DNA of 64,000 bases, taken from Psoroptes ovis (lineage: Eukaryota > Arthropoda > Arachnida > Sarcoptiformes > Psoroptidae). The notes below the pieces were generated by a model. The model saw only the letters and a program-made list of their open reading frames with translations. It made no database searches and had not been told where the DNA came from. The stretch is taken from NCBI GenBank assembly GCA_002943765.1, contig PQWQ01000001.1, forward strand, positions 1,674,001 through 1,738,000. The letters are read 5' to 3'. Of this stretch, positions 47,237-61,033 are shown piece after piece; the first letter of the stretch is position 1, and the number at the start of each line of letters is the position of its first letter. A program made the translations under genes and the position numbers.

Positions 47237-50200
47237 ATGGAGAAATTATGTGATATTTGCAAAGAAATGATTATTCTATTATCAAAATGTAATTATTAAT
47301 TGTCATTTTCAATATATTTTTCGATAATGGTTGTATTATTTTGTATCATTATTAGATGATGGTGATAATGATAGTAATGAAGATGAAGATGAAAATGATG
47401 ATGATGATGATAACGACCAAACATTGGAATCTTTGAATCGATTCGAAAGAGATGATTTGAATACATTAATTAATTATATAAATAATTGGTCGACCAAGTA
47501 ATTTTCGATATTATTTATTTGATGAATTCAAAAATTCAAAAATATTTTTTTCTTTCAATTCAATACTAGACATTGTGCATGCTGTTATACTGATCAAAGA
47601 AATTTTCATCGATTCGATAAATTGGTGCAATCATTAATAAGAAAAACATTCAAATTTATTGATACAATCATTGAAGATAGAACATCGAAATATCAAGAAT
47701 TTTTTGATGATTGGAACAATGAAGATAAAGAAAAATTACTATTACTTATGTCAAAGGTAATGTACAATCATATGATCGATTTTCACGCCAAAAACTCTTA
47801 CGTATTTTTTTAAATTAGGTATTTCAATTATCATTCCCATTATATGTAACATATAAGCATTCAAATTACACAAAAAACGATGAATTATCGACAAAAGAAT
47901 TGAAAATTCTTTCAAATTATTGCAATTTACATGAGTATGAAATGCCAATATTTTTAATGCGTAAAATCATACTATTTATTGAATTATCCGGTTTTGAGAT
48001 ATTATCGTTGTGTTTCCAAAAATGTAATCCTGAACGTCTAACGTTATCATTTGCTCATTCATTAATATCTACAATACAATGTCTTAAGTATTATTTTAAT
48101 GTTTCAGCTATAAATTCTCAGCTAGTCCTATTACGCAAACAAGTGATAAATTATCTCGACAAAATCGGAGATAACGATTTAAGAAATATCAATAATCGAG
48201 CAATGTTTGAATTTATCTGGTCTGTTGTCAAAGAATTCCATTCTAATCACTTCCATTCAAATGATTTCAGCAGCGATCAAGATGGATTGAAGATTGCATT
48301 CAAATATTTTACATCATCCACTTTGACAATGCGTTTGTCTGGATTGGCTCAGATTAACAACTATATCGGTACATTTAATGATCTACCACATGCACCAAAC
48401 AGTGAGTCACATTAAGCTTTGTCCATCAGATCTAAATTCTTTTCTCTTTTTGTACAGATGTAAATATAGAAAATATAAGAAATAATCTTTGTAAATGGCT
48501 GATAGATCACAAAATTATAGAGAATATTTATGGGCCGAATTCTCACGTTGAAATGATAAAACAAAGTCATTTCATACTAAATTTTATTGCATCAAAATTA
48601 ACTATTGAACATATTGATTTGATTTGGAGTGCCGGCCAATTAAAACACTATGAACGTTACGTGATGGATATACTTTTTCAGTTGATAAAGAGTCTTAAAA
48701 TCAGCATAATATATCATCTGTATGATCTTCTGTGGAAAATGAAAGCGAAAGATCATTCTGAACATACTTTGAATTTAGCCTCCCAAATAATTAAATATAT
48801 TTGGCTGTACAATGGAATACAGCCCGATATGATTGCCTTAAATAATAATTGCGCATACATCACACATGATAAATTTACTGTGGAAGAAAATATTTTAAAT
48901 AAAAATTTGTTAATATCATCATTATTCAAGGACAGAACAATGAAGACCAACAGTTCATCTGCGAGCTCTATCGAAGTGAGTGAAGATGATGACGAAGATG
49001 AGGATGAAGATGACGAGGATAATGAATTTGAAATCAACATAATGTCAAGACGAAATCAAACGACAATTTTGAATAGAAATGAGGCTATCCCGAAGTTCAA
49101 TGTAATTACAAATTGTGAAGAATCTAATCAATCATCAGATAGTGAATTTGAATTGGAAAACGCAAATACTTGCGACCATCGAGATAAATGCGTTAATTTC
49201 AAAGCAAATGCCAATAATTTGAATTGTCATATCCAGATAAAGGAATTAATTGATGATGAATGGGATAATAAATTAATCAATGTTAATGATAATGATGAAA
49301 ATGAAGTGAAAATTGACCTTGATTCACTAGAAGAGCATTCTCGGCCAAACTCAAATGAAGAACAAAAACAGTCTGTAAATAAATGTAAAGATAATCATCG
49401 ATTTAGAATCAGTGATGTTGATAAGCCTGGAAACACTTTATTATATGACATACTTCAGGATGATATGTTGAACACAATGAATAAAGATCTTGCATCTCTT
49501 GCCGAAAAAATATTTTGGAACACAATATGTTGTGCCAGTGATCGAGAAATACGGTATAAATTTATTGGTGGCTGCTTGGAAAATTTAGCAAAAAATTATT
49601 CAGTCATAACTTCATTACGTTTGTTGCAAAAATTATTCTCTTCATTCTATCAATATCAAGAGGGAAAACTGATACGAAAAATAATATACAATTGTGATAA
49701 AGAAAAAAATATGTTGAAATTATTCTTCAACAATCTTAGCTTGTTCATTAATCATTATAAATATTCAATCGTTCATGCTGTAGATAACGATGATTGGTTT
49801 AAATTGAAATCAAAATTCTATTCACCAAAGGAAGAGATTCAAATTCGTTTAAATTTTTTGAGCTTTATTTACATTTATGCTGGATCAAATGAAAGTTTAA
49901 TGTTTTCTCAAGAACATATTGATATTTTATGGGATATATTTACTAATTGTGAATCGATAGAAATCATGGATGAATTTTTCGACTGGCTTTCCAGTGAGTA
50001 ATTATCTATAATATTTTGATTTTTTTTATTTTAATCCTTTTCAAAAAATAGATCAATTCAAACTCAATAATTGTTTAAAAATCGACCTGATGAAACACAT
50101 CTTATTGGAAAAAATGCCTTTACTAAAACCTGAAACATTTACTTTGATTTCATTGGATTTATTACAAAATTTACATGGTTTCATACTCTCTAATGCGATG

Positions 50201-53200
50201 GCAAAAAATTTTGAAAACCCCAGAACATTGAACATAGTAATTAAATTACTATGGGATATAACATTCGAAAATGCTAATCAAAATGTTTCAATGAATGCTA
50301 GTCGGCATCTAAATAATTATTATATCAATTTATTGAGTTGCACTAACCGTTTTGATAAAGAAGAAGAATTTATCCGTTCTTGTATCAAATATTTGAAAGA
50401 TGCTTCCATTTTATTGCCAATCTCTTGTAATAAAAGTTTATTGATCATTGAAAGAGCTGTTATCTTATTGAAAACATATTTAGAAACATTTTATGCACGT
50501 TATTCATATTTTTTTCGTATGATAAAACTTCGATCAAACGTTGATCATCCAACGATGTTGCACCATTCTATTGATAAACAAGAATCATCACTTATCACCA
50601 TAATGGTTTGTACACCATTCAATAGTGAACGTAAAACGTTTGAATTTTCATTGTATGATTATATCGGCGATTTGCGAGCTGAAGTTCAATATTGGTGGTG
50701 TTCGTTGAGAAATGCTGATGCTGCCGATGCAGATCAATTAATTTGTTTAGTGTTGAATGGTATGCCTTGTTTGTTGATTGATATGAGTTTTAATTCGTTT
50801 TTCTTCAATAATATAGATCATGAAATTTCATTCGATTGTGATGAGAAACGTTTACTAGAATTGAATTTTAAAGATAACCAGATCAATAATATTTCATTCA
50901 ATGTTTGCAAAAATTCATGGCCCATGCCATCTAAATCATCAAATATATTGAAAATATCATTATCTGATAAATTTATTGATGAATTTAAGCTTAAAAATCC
51001 CAAAAATTTTTTGATTGAAAAAAGTAATTTCGAATTATTATTTATATTAATGCAACAATTGGATATGATCAATGTGAATAATTTGAAAGCAAGAATTTTG
51101 TCAAGAAATATTTGGGAAATCATCCAAATGTTGCCCACACCTTCCAGTATCATTTCCAAATTCAAACGATTAGAAACCAAATTTTTTGCCTCTGCTGATG
51201 GCGATATTTCTGTTGAGACCGATAATGATGATTTTTATCAAGAAATTTGTCCATCAAACTCCAATCAAAAATTGATTTATTATTGTCAATTAGTTGAAAA
51301 TTATCGCAAAATTAATAAACATTGGCCAAAAGTATTTATCGATACAGGCGGTCTACGTTTTTTTTATCGAACATTCATTGATGTTGTTGGATCGATTCGT
51401 GTGAAGCATGATTGGACTGAATGGAAACAAGATTGCTTGGCATCTTTGATACAAATTTTATATCGATTCATTAAATTGAAAAATGAAGATGTGTCTTGCA
51501 ATAAATTAGAATTTGACAAAAATTGGTAAATTTTATAATTCCAAAATCATGATGATGATAATTAACGCTTATTTTTTACAGTGATTCTTCGAATACGAAT
51601 TCAAGTATTGAAACAAAGAGAAATAAAAGAATGCGAAAAAATTCCTCTGAAAAAAATTTAATCATAAAATTCAATTCTGATATATTAGCCATTATTGGTG
51701 ATGACAAAGAAAAATTAATGGACGCCATTATGATCATTCTGGACCATGTTTTTATCAGTTCAAAAATAATATATCAAACATCGATTTGGTCCCGTTCACA
51801 AGTTGTAATGATAACATTAACATTTTTCACTTCATGGTGTCATTCGGATCCAGAAATCTTTGAAATGTTTTTGATCAATATTTGTAAAAATGCTGAAGAA
51901 ATAATCAAGAAACTTTTAATTGATGATAGTGATCCAATGGTACGCAAAGAATCGAGTAATGTGTTTTTGCGTTTATTTTTGAATTTGAATGCAGAATTAT
52001 GTGCAAGATTTTTGCCAAAATTTTTGGTAATTTTATTGAGTTTTTTGGAAGAAGCAGCGATTGTGAATATACCAAAAATGTCTCAACGACTAAATTCGGA
52101 TGATAAAGAGGTCTATTATCCCGGAAATCGTGATTATTTCATTTTGGTTTGTCGTCTAATTGATCATTATTATTCTTTGAAAAATATTAACTCCAAAGAT
52201 GATTTCGATGCTGAAAAATTGCCGAACAAGCTAGCCAATTTAATTGTGAATAGAGAAAATTTTGAATCGAGCAAAAATCAATGTGAAGATGAAGGATTGA
52301 AAGGTATTTTACTATTGTTGACGGTAATCCTCAAAAATAATGAATGGATGAAAGGTGAATCTGAGAGTAAAGAATTAATTGTACAAATATTCGATTCTCT
52401 GTTCACCACTCCATACTATAATCATCGCAAATTACCTAAATGTAAAAATATCCAAACACGTCGGACGGCGTTTGATTTACTTCTAGAATTGATAAAAAAT
52501 AATGAAGAAAATTATCAAATATTGACGAATTTATTGATTGATCAGCATCGACATGAAATAATTGGTCGCAATGTTCCTTATCCATGGGAATATTGGCCGC
52601 AAGATGAAAGTCGCACAGATTTTGTTGGTCTAACCAATCTTGGTGCAACATGTTACATGGCATCATGCATGCAGCATCTTTTTATGTTAATAGAAGTACG
52701 AAATGCCATATTAACGGCGAACATTTCCTCAATTATGAAACATGAATCAATATTGAGAGAGTTACAGAAAATGTTCATTTTTTTACAAGAATCTGAACGA
52801 AAATCCTATAACCCTAAGAGTTTCTGTAAAGTTTATACAATGGATCATCAGCCTTTGAATATTTGTGAACAAAAAGATATGACGGAATTCTTCACCGATT
52901 TGATCACAAAATTAGAAGAAATGACCTTGGATCTTAAAGATATGGTCAAAAAACATTTCAGTGGACTACAGTCGAATAATGTAGTATCATTAGACTGTCC
53001 TCATATAAGTCAAACTATGGAAGAATTCTATACATTGCGATGTCAAGTTGCTGATATGCGTGATTTATATGAATCATTGAATGAATTGACAGTAAAAGAT
53101 ACTCTTGATGGTGATAATATGTATAATTGCTCAATATGTGGCCGTAAAGTTCGTGCAGAAAAACGTGCTTGCATTAAAAAATTGCCAAAAATTTTATGTT

Positions 53201-56200
53201 TCAACACTATGCGTTATACATTTAATATGATTACAATGACCAAAGAAAAAGTGAATACGCATTTTTCATTCCCATTCACATTGGATATGGCACCGTATTT
53301 GGAGAAGAATCTTTTAAATCTTTCGGATGTAAAACGATTTGATGGTGACAGTGAAAGCAATGTAGAAAATGATAAATATGATGACGCAATAACAAATACA
53401 AAATATGAATTGATCGGTGTGACTGTTCATACTGGAACCGCTGAAGGTGGACATTATTATTGTTTTATACAAGACAGAGATCCAAATAGTGCAACAAGGA
53501 ATAAATGGTTTTTATTTAATGATGCTGAAGTTAAACAATTCGATAAAACACAAATAGCAACTGAATGTTTTGGTGGTGAAATGACAAGCAAAACCTATGA
53601 TAAAACAAATGATAAATTTTTAGATTTTAGTTTTGAAAAGACCAATTCTGCTTATATGTTATTTTATGAAAAATGTGAAGATATTAATACAGTCGACAAT
53701 GTCAAAAATATTAATGTTATCGATCAAACGCACCAATTTCAATCATTCGACAATCACATTTCGAAAGAATTGATAGATTGGATTTGGAATGATAATGTAT
53801 CATTTATCAGAGATAAATTAATATTCGAGCATACATATTTTGATTTCATATGGAGAGTAGTGATTTTAACACAAACATCATTCAATCAACAATCTGTGAC
53901 AACACTATCAAATCAATCGACATTGACATCAATACGTTTGGCAACGTTATTCGTATTGGAAACATTGATACATGCTAAGGAAAAGCCAACGATTCCCAGT
54001 TGGATTGAGCTGTTGATAAAACAATTTAATAATTCGAAAATTGCGTGTAAATGGATTATTGAACATTTGGCTGAAAATGATTGGTGGACAACGAAAATTC
54101 TATTCAAATGTTCTAATCAAACTGTTCGACAGATATTTGTACGACTATGCATTCATGTCATTCAAAAATTGAAACCATCAGAACAATCGTCAATTTATTT
54201 GAAAAATCACCTGAATTTCAAATCTTCATCCTCATCATCACTATCAGCAATATCAATCAGTGATAAAAATAATGATAAATCATCATCTACTAAGCTCAAT
54301 ATTTCAATCATTAATTTCATTCGTCGTTTAGTTCAACTTATCAATTCAGATGTGATGATTGCTCGACCTAATATTAAATATTTAGTAGAATATTTTTCAT
54401 TTTTGTTGGAATTCGCTAAACAAGGTGATGAAGAATGTCAACTTTTACTTTCAATCGGTATGATTGAAACATTTGTCAATTTTTATCTTAATCACGGAAA
54501 AATTTCTGGAGATTTTTCCGATTCATTCAGTGACAATGAAGATGATGATTTTGATGATCGTTCACAAGTCGTTAATGCATTTCGTCCTGTATTAGATGAA
54601 AAATATCCTCGAAGACAATCACTAGACAAAATGCTATCATTAATCGTCTATTTGGTGGAAAGGAAGACACAACGTCCAAATTTTATTTTATTAGAACGCG
54701 ATTTTGATGCATTAATCAGTGATAAAAATTTTCATTTTATTCAGCAACAAATTCGTGATGGTATAAATCTTAAACAAACATTCAACTTAATTTATTTCAT
54801 CTGTAATTTAGACGAAACATTGTTCCCAACCATTATCAATATGATCATCTCATCGATTATTCAATATCCAGAAAGTAGTTCATTATTTTTTCAAATATTG
54901 TCATTCATCACCGAAACTGCATGGTTTTCGTCACATCTTTCTAAATTAATATTGCCAAGAATATGGGATCTGGCTGAGCCAACAACATTACAAACATTAG
55001 ATTGGCTAATACAGCATGTTCCCCGTAATAAAATGCTTCACGATCACGTATTATCTACTCTTGATCATTGGGTCATTCATTTTTTAGTCGAAAATTCCAT
55101 TGCGAGAATTCGTTCAAGTACTGCACAATTATTAATATGTTTAGTACCATCTCCAGACAATTCATTTCGTTCGAATTATCGTCCATTCCGAACATTTCCA
55201 TACTCTATCAACAAGGAAATTTCATTAACAAAAGATAGCTTGCTTATCATCGATCAATTATTCAGCTATCTTCTTGGATTGATTAAAAAAATAAGAATTC
55301 TTTATTCAGACTCATCAAACAACAATAATGGTAATAATACGCAAAAATTAACGAATTATTTTTTCGTACTTACTTATTTAATGGTCAACACAAAGCAAAA
55401 ACGTTTATTTTTAAATTATTTCAATGATTTTTGGTTATTGTTTCAAATGAAATTATCTGAACCAGCAATACCGATACATCAAAATAAACAAGCATTTTTA
55501 ATATTTTTGTATGTTGCTTGTCAAGAATGTAAAGATACGATACGTTTGATTGTACAGAATCCTAATGTTTATAAAAAGATTGCATTCAACTATATTTTAG
55601 CCGATCATGATGATCAAGAAGTCGTTATGTTTAATAAAAGTATGCTGCCTTATTATTATGGTTTATTACGAATTTGTTGCCAATATTCCCAATCATTTAC
55701 TCGTTATCTGGCATCTCATCAAAACATACAATGGGCATTCAAAAATATCACTCCATACTCTAATCATTATTCATTGGCCATTAATGAATTATTCAAATTG
55801 ATTCGTTTATTTATCGACGTCGATGAAGATTCTAGCGAGCAAGAATTGAAAGAAGTGATGAATTTTAAGAACACGACCTTAAAATTATATTTACAAACGC
55901 TTGATCCAAACGTTCATTGGGGAACAATCATTTCAGTGTTGAACATTTTGATCGAAACCAATGATGATCGCTTATTTGTCATAAGAAACAATGGACTTTA
56001 TGTTTTAATTCAATCATTTTCTTCATTGAATATAATGTTTCATCAAGCTACCGCTTGTCATATTACAAACGAATTGATTGATCTATTGAAAATTATATCA
56101 TCATTGCTTGAAACGTTAGAGCAGCAAAACGATGATTCACTGATGGATTATAAATCAAATATCAAAACATTTTTGGATATGAAAAAATTTCTTTACTTAT

Positions 56201-57538
56201 TGAATAGCTATACACCTGCCAATCTACGTGAAGCTTTGTTCGATGTTTTGTTCAAATTAATCAAAGTCTTCTCTTCAGATTACTTAATAGGCATCGTCAA
56301 ATTTTTATTGTTTCAACACATGGTGTTTGCAGAACAAAATTATCCATTTATTATTGGTCCATATTTTCCAAAACGTGGACAAAAAGTGTTTCAAATAAAA
56401 TCCAGTCTACGACCATCAAGACCAACATTTCAAATGTGTTTTCATGTAAGCAATTTAGATGCTGCCAATAATCATGAACATAATGGTCATCGAGATTTTG
56501 ACTATGATCAAATGGTATATGAATTTTATCGGCCTTATTATTCATTCATCAATGAAATTTGTCGTTTTGCCATCAAACAAGATTTGGTTTTTGAAGAATT
56601 AGTTGATCTCAGTGTTAAACTTGCCATGGAAAGTATTTATTTTCGTAATAAAAATTTCATCATTCTTTGGCTGGATATTGTCGATAATGATAATTATCGT
56701 TCAGACAGCTTTGTCAATTTCATTTGTGTTAATAAGTCATTTAATGATTATCTGAGACATATTTTGTTCAAAGAAAAATGTTGGCTTGAAGATGAGATTG
56801 TCTTCCGTTTTTTAAAAACTTATTTACCCAAGGTACGATTAATTATTCTTAAAAATAATATTTTAGACTAATTGATTTCGTTTCTATTCACTTTTAAGGT
56901 ATCTCCACCCGTGTGTACAGTGCAAATTATAAAGCAAAATATATTTCCTATTATCGATAATTTATCAAAAAATCATACGGTTAATTGTATAGAAGTTGTT
57001 CAACAACTAATATCTGTAAGTTCACTGTTTGTTGACCAATCGTTATCACCTTATTTTCTAATCTATTCTATTTTCAAAGAATTTGTTAGCTATCAAACTT
57101 TTTGTTGAATCAAATCAACGAATGATCAAGAAAGATGAAGCGAATGATTTCAGTTCATGTTTGAATAATTTGAAACAAAAATTTGAATCTGATGGTGAGT
57201 TTACAATAACAATAATAGTTTAATCTGAAATAGTAAGATTTCCCATGTTTTTTTTTTCCATAGAAGATTCATTATCAGATAATTCAAAAAATGATCAACA
57301 AGAAAAAAGTATAAAAAAATTAAAATTGATGAATAATGATGAAACAGTGATATCGATTTCTAATCAAAATGAACAACAGCAACAGCAATCATCGTCGACT
57401 CATTTTGAAAATTTGTCGACTGATAATAATAGCAAATGTGATGTTGATGATTTATCAACAATTAAAACCTATATGAATCCTATATTGACAATTATTGATG
57501 ATATTTGTGAATTATTAAATAATTCAATAAAATCATGA
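47237..57538 (+). CDS. USP34: Ubiquitin carboxyl-terminal hydrolase 34
   Basis: Very large deubiquitinase; in mammals it stabilises Axin in Wnt signalling. Ten exons (47237-47288, 47356-47497, 47570-47756, 47819-48401, 48458-49993, 50052-51525, 51582-56832, 56899-57015, 57080-57194, 57264-57538) give 3243 residues. Exon 7 alone is 5.25 kb. The catalytic domain starts at GLTNLGATCYMAS with nucleophile Cys about 1682. The His is in EGGHYYCF (about 1949) and the Asp in LFNDAEVKQFD (about 1972). The finger has CSICGRKVRAEKRAC. Blocks such as DMTEFFTDLITKLEEM, FGGEMTSKTYD, FNYILADHDDQ and SHQNIQWAFKN are USP34 landmarks. An acidic disordered segment lies around residues 460-590. The start codon fits the Cys-rich family N-terminus MEKLCDICKEM. 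All catalytic residues are intact. Confidence 0.95.
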
Positions 57539-57995
57539 TATAATTACATAATCGTAATATACACACACACAAACTTTCACTTATTGTAACAAATTCCATT
57601 ACATTTCCCCATATAAATATCTTGCATATTGATTAACATTCATTATTTATAACAAAAAATTGAACAAATAGAATAATTTAATCTAAATTGAACATTATCA
57701 TTTTTCTATGATATTAAAATACCATTTTTTCTTAAGAATTAATTGAATTGAAAATCGCTGCACAACAGTGGTACCCTCTTTTAATTGGTTTTTGATCAAA
57801 ATTTTCCAAAACATTTCGTAGCGCCACCTGAATTATTTTTGTTTTCGTTTTGATAATAAACAATATTTCTAAATGCATCTGTGGTCATTGATTATACGCC
57901 CTTACAGATTCCGCTTCAATAATCACTGGCAAATAAACAAATTAACCAAGAAGTGGACGTTATTTGTATTTTCTTCATCATTATTCATTAACACT
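57539..57995. other. Intergenic, USP34 to PCMT1
   Basis: 457 bp of AT-rich DNA with a short (AC)n run near 57560. It contains the 9-mer GCGCCACCT at 57821-57829 (AGGTGGCGC on the other strand), which resembles the CTCF core. An ATG at 57873 is in frame with PCMT1 and would add 41 residues to its N-terminus. Confidence 0.5.
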
Positions 57996-58993
57996 ATGGC
58001 TTGGAGATCTCATGGAAAAACCAATGAAGAATTGGTCAGAAATTTAAAGAGTAAATATTTAGATTCAATTTAGTTAATTTTCGATTCAATTTATTATTGA
58101 ATTTATTACAGAAAATGGCATCATCAAAGATTCAAGAGTCGAGAATGCTATGCTGTCTGTTGATAGGGGAAATTTTGTTGATAGTGAAAAATATGTTGAT
58201 ACACCACGTTCCATTGGTTATGGTGCTACAATCAGTGCACCTCACATGGTATGAATCATCATTACAAAATTTTCTGTAAGAAATTGCTGATCATTGTATT
58301 GTCATTAGCATGCATATGCATTGGAATTGTTGAAAGATCATCTGGTCGAAGGTGAAACCGTTTTAGATGTTGGTTCAGGTTCTGGCTATTTGACATCATG
58401 TATGGCAATCATGGTAAATATAGTGTTTATAATCCTGTCAATTACGATTATTTACGAATTTATTTTGAAAATTTATTATACAAGGTCGGTCCACAAGGTA
58501 AAGCGATCGGAATTGAGCATATGCCCGAATTAGTATCAAAGTCATTGGATAACATAAAGAAAGGCAATAGTGATCTATTGTCATCGAACAGAGTTATAAT
58601 CAAAGGTATTTCTTGAAATTTTCAACGCTTGAGTATAATCCGAATTTTGAAAAAATTTGAAATCAATGGTTTCTTAAGTGGGTGATGGTAGGAAAGGATC
58701 ACCTGAACATGCACCATTTAATGCTATTCATGTTGGAGCTGCTGCACCGATTCTCCCGCAAGATGTAAGACTGTATCATTTTAATTGAATTTGATAATTT
58801 ATTCTGCTTAAATTGATAGCTGGTTGACCAGTTGAAACCTGGTGGTCGATTGATCATACCGGTCGGACCACAGTATGGTGATCAATCATTAGAACAGATC
58901 GATAAATTGGCTGACGGCACAATAAAATCTCAAAGAATTATGGGAGTGATGTACGTCCCGTTAACTGATAAAGAATCTCAATGGCGAAAATAA
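57996..58993 (+). CDS. PCMT1: Protein-L-isoaspartate O-methyltransferase
   Basis: SAM-dependent repair enzyme that methylates isoaspartyl residues in aged proteins. Six exons (57996-58050, 58112-58248, 58309-58413, 58485-58605, 58679-58764, 58820-58993) give 225 residues, the family size. Visible motifs are the substrate loop RSIGYGATISAPHMHAYALE, the SAM motif VLDVGSGSGYLT, GDGRKG, APFNAIHVGAAAP and LKPGGRLIIPVGP, and the end VPLTDKESQW. The MAWRSHGKTNEEL start aligns with the canonical animal N-terminus. An upstream in-frame ATG at 57873 would add a 41-residue stretch without Asp or Glu that could be a targeting peptide. The protein lacks a C-terminal ER-retention-like signal. It converges on the next gene, 120 bp away. 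Confidence 0.96.
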
Positions 58994-59113
58994 TCTCAGA
59001 AAGACATATTAAGATATCTGAAAGCAAGCTATTATCTATTTTGTTGTTTTGTTTGGATTTTGTACATTCAATTTTTTCTTGATTCAAAATAATAATGAAT
59101 TTAAAAAAAAAAA

Positions 59114-60793
59114 TCATAAACTGAGAAAAATCTTCAAATAAGTACTGTTTGGTTTTTTGTGAGCAAGAATTACGCGCAATCTATTCAAATAAGGTCTGAG
59201 TGACGTTTCGCTGGACCTCAAATCTTGATTATCACGTATATATCGAGCGACATCATGCAGTATCATTGCGACTTCATATGGTTTGATTTGTTCGGTGAAT
59301 GTTTCTGGAATGTAAATGAATGGTATTCGTGGCAAGATTTCATCATTGGCCAGAATCCACAAAAATCTATCCAAATTAAAATCACATCATTATTATAATA
59401 AAAAAGGTTATTTTCCGATAATACCTTTGTGCATCAGAGAGATGGTTTTCATGCGATGTAGACGAAATCAAGTTAGTACGCAAAACATTGAGTATACATC
59501 GAATTACTGCCAAACAATTTGCGAGACTTTTTTTTTGACTAATCAGCTGAAGAATATCCCATAGAATTGGATTAGAATTGAATAAACGGTAAATATGAAG
59601 ATCTGTTTCAAATGTCATCTGTCAAATAACAGAAGAAATTTTTCCATGATGAAATTTTATAAATAATCAATTCATACCCTAACATGTTGAACTTGACCAT
59701 CTCTAGGGTCTTCATCAAGTATAGGTGCATCAGGTAGTAATGATTGGTCTGATAAAGAATTGATGAAATTATCTGCAAACACTTTAGGATTATTTAAACA
59801 ACTTTCAATTAGATCCATCAATAATTTTCTGTTGAGAGCAGAATCTTCATTCAAACATTTTTGTTTCTTTTTGGCGGAATAAAATGGCAGTAAAGCATTT
59901 TTTTTCATTTTCCAATCATGGTTACTTGACATATTTTCATTCAGTAAACTTGGCCATTGGTGGCCATCATTGATGGAATTGTTAGAAGTATGAATGTTCG
60001 AATAGTAATCACTGAATAAATGAGATTTCTGACGAATCAATTCAAGTGTACCACGCAAAATTATACATTCATTTAAAGATGATGATTTTGAAATATTCGT
60101 CAAAAATGTTTGACAAGTAACTAAACAATCCATGATAATAGTTACATTTTCATCACATTTGTCATCATCATCATCATCATTATCGTTATTCATCAGTTCG
60201 ATCAAATCAAAATAAATATTAATTAATGTTACACATAATCGATATTGCTGACGATTATACATTTCATCATGATGATCGAATGCTTTTAGAAATATCTTCA
60301 ATACATAATAAATTCGAATAATATATTCATTATTAGAATCTACTGTTTTATATAAATGTTGAATCAAACTCGATGTTTTGATTTGAATTGATTTTGATTC
60401 AATCAACATCATCAAATTTGCCCAATAATCTAGTTTTTTTGGCATATCTAAATCAACAGTTTCGCCAACACAATCATATATATCATATTGAGATTCGATG
60501 CGCAATGAATTTATTAATGCTATGAGATCATTATTTTGTTTAGGATTTTTATAATTGAGAACATTTATCGATGGCCGTTGCATGAAATTCATTAAATAAT
60601 GAAATGTTATAACAATAAATTCACGACCATCATTTATACACGCCGTTACTAGTATTTTCATTTGATTCTTTTTCAATTTTTCATCTTCATTATGACAAAA
60701 AGAATCTAGGAATACTTGAGTATTATCACGACATTCTGACATAAAATGATCAGTATTATTATTATTATTCGAATAATTTGATGGATCCGCCAT
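59114..60793 (-). CDS. Unrecognised helical protein
   Basis: Three exons (60793-59678, 59618-59425, 59366-59114) join in frame at GT-AG sites to 520 residues. I do not recognise the family. The sequence is a succession of amphipathic helices (for example IIRIYYVLKIFLKAFD and LWDILQLISQKKSLANCLAV), suggesting an alpha-solenoid. An Asp-rich run (about 205-215) and an Asn-rich N-terminus interrupt it. There is no signal peptide, transmembrane segment or catalytic motif. The best conserved-looking part spans both introns: LLPDAPILDEDPRDGQVQHV followed by RMTFETDLHIYRLFNS, and later EILPRIPFIYIPETF. The clean splicing and sustained open frame indicate a real gene. It lies tail-to-tail with PCMT1 and shares orientation with TYW5, 240 bp upstream. 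Confidence 0.75.
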
Positions 60794-61033
60794 AATTCAA
60801 TAAATAATAATTTAAAATTGAAAAATTTGTTTAATCAAAAATTTATCGAATTACAGACATATGTTTTGCGTATGAAAAGAAAAAAATAAGTTGATACATT
60901 GTAAGTGTATTACAGTGTGTAAACTATATTTGAAAAAGCCAGCATAAAATCAATTTTAAATAAAATTTGACTATAATTTGAAATCCAGACTAAATATCCA
61001 ATACATTGCATATTTTTACATCAATGAAATGAA

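Noticed and set aside
42007..57538. One continuous giant gene from MED23 through USP34
   Set aside because: MED23 ends at a stop (46831-46833) where the family ends, with a polyadenylation hexamer just after, and USP34 has its own ATG with the family N-terminus at 47237.
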